From Bog-257 sp963805985 (GTDB taxonomy: Bacteria > Acidobacteriota > Terriglobia > Terriglobales > Acidobacteriaceae): DNA of 64,000 nucleotides. Of the stretch, positions 50,907-57,657 are shown piece after piece. The notes under the pieces are model-generated. The model saw nothing but the letters and a program-made list of their open reading frames with translations, searched no databases and was not told where the DNA came from. The translations under genes were made by a program, and so were the position numbers. The stretch lies in contig CAWDWG010000009.1 of the NCBI GenBank assembly GCA_963805985.1, positions 372,001 to 436,000 of the forward strand, read 5' to 3'. Each line of letters starts with the position of its first letter. Within the stretch, counting starts at the first letter, position 1.

Positions 50907-52067
50907 GTGTCAGAACGACCACCGCTCGCATCTAAGTCATCCGTGCCACGCCGATCCTCATCGAAGCCACTCAAAGTTTCCGAAGGCGCCGTGCCAGCCG
51001 ACGCGCTCAAGCAGGACTTCCCCCGCATCGCACTGCCCATCCGACCGCCGTATCCGCCGATGGAAGCCAAGCTCGTCGACGAGATTCCGCGCGGGGACAA
51101 CTGGCAATATGAGCCCAAGTGGGACGGCTTTCGCTGTCTGGCCTTTCGCAAAGGCGACAGTGTCTTATTGCAATCGAAGGCCGGCCAGCCGCTCGGGAGA
51201 TATTTTCCGGAGCTGGTCGACGCGCTGCTCAAACTCGAGGCGACGCAGTTCGTGCTGGACGGCGAAATCGTTATCCTGCAAGATGGGCATCTGTCCTTCG
51301 ACGATCTATTGCTGCGCATCCATCCCGCCGCCAGCCGTATTCAGAAGCTCTCGCGAGAGACTCCTGCGACCTATCTCCTCTTCGATCTTCTCGTCGACGA
51401 CGAAGGGAAGTCAATCGCTAATCGCCCGCTCAGCAAGCGCCGAGATCGGCTCGAGTACTTCGTCAAAGCAATCGGCAAGCAGAAGCGCGTTCGGCTCTCT
51501 CCTGCGACTCGCGATTACACAACCGCTCAACGTTGGATGAAGGAGCTTGCTGCCAGCGGATTCGACGGCGTAGTCGCCAAAGAGCTGGATTGCGTTTACG
51601 CCTCCGGCAATCGCTCAGCCATGCTCAAGATCAAACGCATCCGCACGGCTGACTGCGTTGTCGGGGGATTTCGCTATGCCAGTAAGGGCGGGGAAGTAGG
51701 CTCGCTGCTGCTGGGGCTTTACGACAAGGACGGCAAGCTCAACCACGTCGGTTTCACGTCAAGCTTCTCCGCTGCCGAACGCAAGAAGCTGAAAGCCGTG
51801 CTGAAACCCTTCATGAACGGAGAGGGCTTTACCGGCCACGCTCCCGGCGGCCCCAGCCGCTGGAGCACGGAACGCAGCGGCGAATGGGAGCGGCTTGCTC
51901 CGAAGCTGGTGTGCGAAGTCCGCTACGATCATTTTTCCGGAGGCCGCTTCCGGCACGGAACCAAGTTTCTGCGCTGGCGTCCAGACAAAGCTCCGCAGGA
52001 ATGCACGTACGACCAAGTGCAACCCGGCGGCGGCAAGGGAGGGTTGGCAAAAATTCTGGTGGCGTGA
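50907..52067 (+). CDS. ATP-dependent DNA ligase
   Basis: 386 residues from the GTG at 50907; a later GTG at 50943 is possible. After a basic N-terminal 45 residues comes the adenylation domain: nucleotidyl lysine in YEPKWDGFRCLAF (about residue 72), VLDGEIVI, LFDLLVDDEG, DGVVAKELDCVYASGNRSAMLKIKR. The OB-fold domain (about 245-365) has DCVVGGFRYASKGGEVGSLLLGLYD. It resembles the ligase domain of LigD/LigC non-homologous end-joining systems, but no Ku, polymerase or nuclease domain is here. The ribosome site lies in the repeat element and is not clear. Confidence 0.92.
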   Translation: MSERPPLASKSSVPRRSSSKPLKVSEGAVPADALKQDFPRIALPIRPPYPPMEAKLVDEIPRGDNWQYEPKWDGFRCLAFRKGDSVLLQSKAGQPLGRYFPELVDALLKLEATQFVLDGEIVILQDGHLSFDDLLLRIHPAASRIQKLSRETPATYLLFDLLVDDEGKSIANRPLSKRRDRLEYFVKAIGKQKRVRLSPATRDYTTAQRWMKELAASGFDGVVAKELDCVYASGNRSAMLKIKRIRTADCVVGGFRYASKGGEVGSLLLGLYDKDGKLNHVGFTSSFSAAERKKLKAVLKPFMNGEGFTGHAPGGPSRWSTERSGEWERLAPKLVCEVRYDHFSGGRFRHGTKFLRWRPDKAPQECTYDQVQPGGGKGGLAKILVA

Positions 52068-52077
52068 ACCAGAACAT

Positions 52078-52210
52078 CAGCTCTCAGCCGTCAGCTCTCA
52101 GCTGTCGGCCCAAGACATTCGCTGCCGATATTGGCAGCTTACAGCACGCTGGTCCCACTCTTCGTTAACGGCGTCACGATTCGCGAGCCACTGGCCGACG
52201 GCTGACAGCC
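52078..52210. repeat. inverted heptad repeats (CAGCTCT/CAGCYGT units)
   Basis: The left arm 52078-52110 reads CAGCTCT, CAGCCGT, CAGCTCT, CAGCTGT, CGGCC. The right arm (52193-52210) is the reverse complement of the last units. The spacer of about 82 nt has no gene. The element fills the gap between the convergent ligase and receiver-like genes. Confidence 0.75.
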
Positions 52211-52216
52211 TGTTTC

Positions 52217-52594
52217 CTACGCCGCCGCGGTGCGGGCACGGCTGATCACGACGTAGCGTTCCGACGCCTGCAAAATACCGCGCAGATCGTTGCAATGGCA
52301 GCAATCAACCGCGCCATTTGCCAGCGCCTGCGTCCACATCCGGTCGTCTGCCAGGCGGTGAATACAGACGAACGCTGTGGCGGGAAAGCTTCGGCAGAGT
52401 TCCTTCAACTCCGCCATGCCGATCAATTCCAGATCAACAACCGCGAACGGCGCTCGAAAACGCGCCACCGCGGAGCGGGTTTCTTCAGCTGATTTCGCAA
52501 GCACGAGATTGCGAAATTCCTTTCCCAGCGATGCAGCCAGGCGCTCGGCCGATACTGCGTCGTGGTGAGCGAGAACAACATTGATAGGCCGCAT
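52217..52594 (-). CDS. receiver-like domain protein
   Basis: 125 residues from the ATG ending at 52594 (AAGAGG before it); the frame is open to 52678. A response-regulator fold is suggested by INVVLAHHDAVSAERLAASL, AVVDLELIGMAEL (phospho-acceptor-like Asp) and AFVCIHRLADDRMWTQALANGAVDCC. No output domain follows and the switch Lys is not evident, so it may be a pseudo-receiver. No histidine kinase is near. Confidence 0.6.
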   Translation of the reverse strand: MRPINVVLAHHDAVSAERLAASLGKEFRNLVLAKSAEETRSAVARFRAPFAVVDLELIGMAELKELCRSFPATAFVCIHRLADDRMWTQALANGAVDCCHCNDLRGILQASERYVVISRARTAAA

Positions 52595-52679
52595 AACAAC
52601 CTCTTTTAGGAGTACGGGATGGCATCGAGCCATCGATTTTGAATCTAATTTCGGTGTGCGACGGGCCTGGCCAGACAAC

Positions 52680-52970
52680 TTACTTTGTGGCGTCGTTGAC
52701 GGATTCGAAGGGTTCCGGCTGAAGCTTGCCGTTCCGTTTCAGCAGGATCTCCACTTTGCCTTCGGCGTCCTCCAGTTCTTTCCGGCAGGAGCCTGAAAGC
52801 TTCATGCCTTCGTCGAAGAGTTCCAAGGCGCGATCCAGCGGCACATCACCTTTTTCCAGTTCCGCTACGATTTTCTCCAGCCGCTCCAGGCACTCTTCAA
52901 ACTTCGGCAAGTTCGAACCCCTTTGAGCTGATTTTAGTCCAGATTTCCTCAACCGAAATGAAAATTTCAC
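52680..52970 (-). CDS. xseB: exodeoxyribonuclease VII small subunit
   Basis: 96 residues, somewhat longer than usual at the N terminus. Core motif: FEECLERLEKIVAELEKGDVPLDRALELFDEGMKLSGSCRKELEDAEGKVEIL. It forms the regulatory part of ExoVII, which degrades single-stranded DNA. xseA is not in the window. A later start is possible, because family members usually begin near LPKFEECLERLE. Confidence 0.93.
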   Translation of the reverse strand: MKFSFRLRKSGLKSAQRGSNLPKFEECLERLEKIVAELEKGDVPLDRALELFDEGMKLSGSCRKELEDAEGKVEILLKRNGKLQPEPFESVNDATK

Positions 52971-52995
52971 AGCCCAATTTGTGGTGCAATCGCCG

Positions 52996-53964
52996 TCAGA
53001 AGTTTACCCCGCCGGTGATGACGCTGGTCCGCCCTTCATACGTCGCCTTGGCGTCATATTCCCACAGTTGGCTGGTGCCGATATAAAAACCCTTGTATGG
53101 AGTTGTCAGGTTTGTGGTGAAGCCGACACCATCGATCGTGTAGCGGTTGCCCAGGCTGTCCGGACGCTGGTTCGCCGTCGTTTGCCATTGCCCGTACCCT
53201 GCCGGGCCCGCCAGCACCGCCCACTTGCCATCTTTCCCGAAGGTAAATGTATGCGAAAGCGAGTAATCGAAGGAAATGTCTTGTCCTGGGATGTTCCGGG
53301 TTCGCTGCTGGTGCGTGTTCCAGGCGTAGTAGGTATAGAGGCTCACCTGGTTGGCCTTGTTCTTCGTCAGATAAATCGTTGCTCCGACCTGCGGACCGAC
53401 GGACCAGAAGCCGGAGGCAAGATTGTCCTCGGCGCCCTGCTGATAGCGGCCTGTCGTCGCGTACACGCTTAATCCGGCTTGCAAGTCCAGGCGCGGGAAA
53501 CTCCATCCCAGGTCGAAGGGCACAAAATTGGTATCGCTGATGCCGACAGCGCCGACTTCCACAGAAGGTTTTACCAGTGGCGCAAGCGAAGCGTCGTCAG
53601 GTTTTCTCTTGGCCACGGCCGCATCTATGGTTACGAAGCGACTGCTGGAGATCGCCACGTCAACCATGAATTCGAGCTTGGCGCCCCATAGCTTCGCTTT
53701 GGGAACAAAGGTGAAGGAATTGTTATCGGTGAGGGCGAAGAAATTGTCGTCGTCGTCCTTGAGCTTGCCTTTTGGACCGTACAGCCGGTCGGCCGTGTTG
53801 TACCAGAACTGGTTGGAGTAGGAGAAGCCCGGATCAGGGACGGTGCCGGCGCCGGAAATATAGGAGCCCGGCGAGTACTCGCCGCGAAGCTGTGCGGATG
53901 CGGGAAGCGCGCACGCCGCCGCAAGCACCAAACAGAATAGGCCAGATCTCTTGGACCGTTTCAT
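52996..53964 (-). CDS. outer-membrane protein, phenol-MetA-deg-like
   Basis: 322 residues with a signal peptide (about 1-24, ending ASAQ) and about twelve amphipathic beta strands, ending SVITGGVNF with the terminal Phe of outer-membrane barrels. The order (GTVPDPGFSYSNQFWYNTADRL; DLGWSFPRLDLQAGLSVYATTGRYQQGAEDNLASGFWSVGP; a predicted barrel with a glycan- or aromatic-rich interior) fits the MetA-pathway phenol-degradation/transporter family. Substrate unknown. Confidence 0.8.
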   Translation of the reverse strand: MKRSKRSGLFCLVLAAACALPASAQLRGEYSPGSYISGAGTVPDPGFSYSNQFWYNTADRLYGPKGKLKDDDDNFFALTDNNSFTFVPKAKLWGAKLEFMVDVAISSSRFVTIDAAVAKRKPDDASLAPLVKPSVEVGAVGISDTNFVPFDLGWSFPRLDLQAGLSVYATTGRYQQGAEDNLASGFWSVGPQVGATIYLTKNKANQVSLYTYYAWNTHQQRTRNIPGQDISFDYSLSHTFTFGKDGKWAVLAGPAGYGQWQTTANQRPDSLGNRYTIDGVGFTTNLTTPYKGFYIGTSQLWEYDAKATYEGRTSVITGGVNF

Positions 53965-54319
53965 CGCCCTGAAGTGACGCGGTACTACGAATGGTTAGGA
54001 ATATATCAGGACGGGCTCAGATTGGAGAGGTGAAAGTTGGCGTTCGCAAAACCGAAGTAAGATTATCTTAACTATTTGCAAAAGTAAGTAAAGTAAGACG
54101 AACGATGAAAGTAAGTAAAGTAAGAAAATCGGCAAGATCGCAGGGGGCGGCAGCGAGGCATGCGGGCTAAACGATTGAAAAGGGAGGAGGTTATCGACGG
54201 CTGTAAAAAATCGCATTTGACGCAAAACGCTTGGACAATCAAGTGAAAAACTCGAATGCGCTTTTGTGTCGCCGGCTAAAGTCGGATCACGCGAACCCGC
54301 GGTTTCTGAAAATCTGCTT
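53965..54319. other. AT-richer intergenic region with direct repeats
   Basis: 355 nt, including the direct repeats at 54081-54125 and, near 54270, a weak GTCGCCGGCTAAAGTCGG hairpin of the CTAAAG type. No gene is supported. Confidence 0.5.
54081..54125. repeat. 18-bp exact direct repeat
   Basis: AAAGTAAGTAAAGTAAGA occurs exactly at 54081-54098 and 54108-54125, so the copies are offset by 27 bp. The segment is markedly AT-richer than the window and lies 117 nt upstream of the outer-membrane protein start (on the minus strand). It could be a tandem regulator site or an array of GTAAG units. Confidence 0.8.
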
Positions 54320-56173
54320 TTATACCGCAGCGCGCTTGCTGGTGCCTAGCGCTTCCAGAACATCCACGGCGCACGAATAACGTCCGAACGGCGCGCTGAT
54401 CTGCGCACCCTGCACCATGTCTTTGACCGCGGCCAGCATGTCGCGCGCAATGGCCACGCCCTCGGCGCGTGCAGCGTCGGCGGTTGTGGCTTTTGCCATG
54501 CGAGCGAAGATCTCGTCGGGAATCGACACCCGCAACTCGTTCTTCATGAACTCCGCATTGCGCGTCGAGGTCAGCGGCCAGATTCCGGCGACAACCGGCA
54601 CACGGAAATGTTCGATGCGGCGCAGGAAATCCTCCAGCAGACGAATGTCGAAGACCGGCTGGGTGACGGCCAACTCGGCTCCCGCTTCCACTTTGTATTC
54701 GAAGCGGCGAATCTCCTCGTCGATGTTGGGGCTGCCGGGGTTCGCGCCGACCGCAATGACGAAGGCCGTCGAGCTTCCTGTCGGATTGCCGCCGATGTCG
54801 AGCCCGCGGTTCAGATTGCGAACGATGTTGACCAGCCCGATCGAGTCGACGTCGAAGACCGCCGTCGCATCGGGATAGTCGCCCATCTTCGGCGGATCGC
54901 CGGTGATGCAGATCAGGTTGCGAATTCCGACGGCGCTAGCGCCCAGCAGATCCGACTGAATGCCCAGCACGTTGCGGTCGCGACAGGTGTAATGCAGGAC
55001 CGGCTCGATGCCCACCTCCTGCTTCACCAGCAGACACAGCGCCTGATTGCTCAGGCGCGCCGAGGCGCGAGGACTGTCGGGAATGTTGATCGCGTCAACG
55101 CCCACCGACTTCAGGAACCTGGCGCCCTCGAGCTCCCGCTTGGCATCGATGCCACGCGGCGGCACGATCTCTACCATCGTGATGAACTCGCCGTTGGCAA
55201 CCTTGCGGCCGAGCGCAGAGCGTTCGCTCAACGGCGGAGGCTCGACGGGTTTCGTTTCGGTCGTCTTCGCCACCTTGTAAGATGAGGCGCGCGCTGATCC
55301 CACCTTCAGGAACAGCTTCATGGTGTGGATGTGCTCGGGAGTGGTTCCGCAGCAGCCGCCGATCAGGCGAACCCCGACATTGACGAAGGGTTCCATGTAG
55401 TTCGCCATGTACTCGGGCGAGCACAGGTAGATGTTGCGCCCTTCGACGGAGCGCGGAATGCCTGCGTTTGGTTGTGCCGATAACGGTCGCGTCGTGACCG
55501 CGCGAACCCGCTCCAGCGCGTCCAGCATGGCCACCGGGCCCACGCTGCAGTTGCAGCCGATGACCTCAGCTCCCCATGCCTCCAGCTGTGGTCCGTAATG
55601 CTCTGGGCTCGATCCATCGAGGCAATTGCCGTCCTCGTCGATCGTCACCTGTGCCACGACCGGCAGTTCGGGATTCACATCGCGGGCGGCCAGAATCGCC
55701 TGATGCAGCTCTTCGAGATATCCGAATGTTTCCAGGATCAGCAGATCCACGCCTTCTTCATTCAACGCCGCGATCTGCTGTCGAAATGCGTCGCGAGCCT
55801 CGGCCAGCGCGATCTTTCCCAGCGGCTCGATCCGGACTCCTAGTGGTCCCACTGCTCCGGCGACCAGCGCGTCGAAGTTCTTCGTTGCCTCGCGGGCCAG
55901 TCGCGCTCCGTGGCGATTGATCTCGACCAGCTTGTCAACACATCCATGCTTCGACAACCGAAACGAATTCGCGCCAAAGGTGTTTGTTTCAATGACCTCG
56001 GCTCCCGCCTTCAGGTAGTCCTGATGAATGCCGCGAATGAGGTCGGGGGCAGAGAGATTCAGTTCGTCATAACAGCGATTGATGAAGATACCTTTGGCGT
56101 AAAGCAGCGTACCCATGGCGCCGTCGCATAAAACAGCGCCCTTCTGCAACCGGGAGAGGAATCCTGTTGACAT
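54320..56173 (-). CDS. bifunctional homocysteine S-methyltransferase / methylenetetrahydrofolate reductase
   Basis: 617 residues, of the YitJ type. The N-terminal half (about 1-290) is a homocysteine-methyltransferase barrel with CDGAMGTLLYAKG and zinc cysteines GCNCSVGP and GGCCGTTPEHI. The C-terminal half (about 330-610) is MTHFR-like: NIPDSPRASARLSNQALC, HYTCRDRNVLGIQSDLLGA and ICITGDPPKMGDYPDATAVFDVDS. It would make 5-methyl-THF from methylene-THF and may also methylate homocysteine. With metH and glyA in the same window it closes a serine-to-methionine route. Confidence 0.94.
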   Translation of the reverse strand: MSTGFLSRLQKGAVLCDGAMGTLLYAKGIFINRCYDELNLSAPDLIRGIHQDYLKAGAEVIETNTFGANSFRLSKHGCVDKLVEINRHGARLAREATKNFDALVAGAVGPLGVRIEPLGKIALAEARDAFRQQIAALNEEGVDLLILETFGYLEELHQAILAARDVNPELPVVAQVTIDEDGNCLDGSSPEHYGPQLEAWGAEVIGCNCSVGPVAMLDALERVRAVTTRPLSAQPNAGIPRSVEGRNIYLCSPEYMANYMEPFVNVGVRLIGGCCGTTPEHIHTMKLFLKVGSARASSYKVAKTTETKPVEPPPLSERSALGRKVANGEFITMVEIVPPRGIDAKRELEGARFLKSVGVDAINIPDSPRASARLSNQALCLLVKQEVGIEPVLHYTCRDRNVLGIQSDLLGASAVGIRNLICITGDPPKMGDYPDATAVFDVDSIGLVNIVRNLNRGLDIGGNPTGSSTAFVIAVGANPGSPNIDEEIRRFEYKVEAGAELAVTQPVFDIRLLEDFLRRIEHFRVPVVAGIWPLTSTRNAEFMKNELRVSIPDEIFARMAKATTADAARAEGVAIARDMLAAVKDMVQGAQISAPFGRYSCAVDVLEALGTSKRAAV

Positions 56174-56278
56174 GGTGATCTCAAACAGCGATAGAGCGGA
56201 TAGCTTGGTTGGAACTTTATCGCAAATCAGGGCAAAGTGCCATCAGCGCGGCGCGCAGAACGGTGTGCCGTGCTCTGT

Positions 56279-56284
56279 TATAAT
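56279..56284 (+). promoter_or_regulatory. possible -10 box of the beta-propeller lipoprotein gene
   Basis: TATAAT, 20 nt before the ATG at 56305. No convincing -35 box. Confidence 0.3.
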
Positions 56285-56304
56285 CCAAGCGTTCACAGCA
56301 ACTC

Positions 56305-57567
56305 ATGTCTAATCATAACGTGCTCACAGGCGGTCGCTGGATGCGGCTTGTCCTTCTCATTCCCTCGCTGATCGCCGTCCTCACAATGGCAGCCTGCGGT
56401 GGTGGTACCAACCCCAATGCGCCTCAGGTTTCCAATATTGCCAACGCCGCGTTCATCAGCAACAGCTATTCCGGGAATCTTCAGCTCGTCAACACTCAGA
56501 ACGACACTACTGCCTATTCGCAGCAGACCACAAACTCATCAGGGCAGATCGTTCAGGGCACGCCGGTTGACATCACCTTTGAGGCCACCACGGTGACCTA
56601 CGAGGTGCTGAATCCGACCAAAGCCAATACGCTGGTTTACGATCCCGTTACGTTCGTGCTCTACATAGTCGACAACACCGTACAGACGGAAAACGGCTCG
56701 CTCCCATTAAATGGACCGGCGCCCATGGCCGCATACTCGCCCGATGGCACCAAGGTTTATGCTCCCGTGCCCAGCGGAGGAGTAAGCAACTCCCATCCCG
56801 GCCTGGTGCAGGTGTGGAATTCCTCCACCTACGTCAACACTGCCAACTACCCGGTAGCGGGCGCGAGCGCGGTTGCACCGAGTCCCAACGGGACGTACCT
56901 GTTGGTTTTCTCCAGCAATTCCGACGCGATGACCGTGATCAACCTCAGCGCCAGTCCCGTAACCTACACCAGCGTTTCCGGGTTGGCGCGTCCGGTCAAT
57001 GCGTTCTTCAGCAGCGATGGCAACACCGCCTACGTCATCAATTGCGGACCGGAATGCGGTTCCGGCAATCCGGCATCGGTGGCGCAGGTGAATATTCCTT
57101 CGGCGACGATTACGGCTACGGTACCGGTCGGCGGCGCTAGTGTCGGTTTGCTGAACGGCACCACCCTCTACGTCGCTGGCAGCCCGGTACCGCCGGGAAC
57201 CACTTCTACTTTTGACGCCGTCGACATCAGCAACATGACGCGGATCACCGCTAATTCCGTGCCGATCAGCGACGGCTTTCACACCACGATGGCGCTGGCG
57301 CAAAACCACAAGCTGTATATTGGTGCCAATCAGTGCAGCAACACAACGGTAGGATGTCTCTCCGTCGTCAATACGTCCAACTACACGGCTGATGCGGGCT
57401 TGCCGCCACGCGGCGCCATTACCAGCCTGCTGGCCATCGCCAATCGCAACGTAGTCTACGCGATCGAGGGTGGGCTGCTGGTTATCTACGACACCACTAC
57501 CGATCAACCACAGCAGACCCAGATCATCTTCACCGGCGCGCTCTACGGTATCGTGCAGGCGAATTAA
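56305..57567 (+). CDS. beta-propeller lipoprotein, YncE-like
   Basis: 420 residues; a start at the ATG at 56341 is also possible. The leader ends in a lipobox (AVLTMAAC), so it is a lipoprotein. The mature part is a series of about six beta-propeller-like repeats: VYDPVTFVLYIVDN, PMAAYSPDGTKVYAPVPSGG, AVAPSPNGTYLLVFSSNSDAMTVINL, NAFFSSDGNTAYVINCG. The sequence is rich in Thr, Asn and Ser, as usual in secreted acidobacterial proteins. Function unknown. Confidence 0.85.
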   Translation: MSNHNVLTGGRWMRLVLLIPSLIAVLTMAACGGGTNPNAPQVSNIANAAFISNSYSGNLQLVNTQNDTTAYSQQTTNSSGQIVQGTPVDITFEATTVTYEVLNPTKANTLVYDPVTFVLYIVDNTVQTENGSLPLNGPAPMAAYSPDGTKVYAPVPSGGVSNSHPGLVQVWNSSTYVNTANYPVAGASAVAPSPNGTYLLVFSSNSDAMTVINLSASPVTYTSVSGLARPVNAFFSSDGNTAYVINCGPECGSGNPASVAQVNIPSATITATVPVGGASVGLLNGTTLYVAGSPVPPGTTSTFDAVDISNMTRITANSVPISDGFHTTMALAQNHKLYIGANQCSNTTVGCLSVVNTSNYTADAGLPPRGAITSLLAIANRNVVYAIEGGLLVIYDTTTDQPQQTQIIFTGALYGIVQAN

Positions 57568-57625
57568 TTTGTCTTGTTGAAATCTGCAGACTTCCCTCTG
57601 CGATGGATTGGCTAGTCATCAGTCT

Positions 57626-57656
57626 CTGACCCCTAGCCCCTGACCCCTAGTCCCTG
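57626..57656. repeat. heptad array, single arm (CTRRCCC units)
   Basis: Units CTGACCC, CTAGCCC, CTGACCC, CTAGTCC, CTGC, ending 1 nt before the penicillin acylase stop codon. No inverted partner nearby. Confidence 0.6.
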
Positions 57657-57657
57657 C

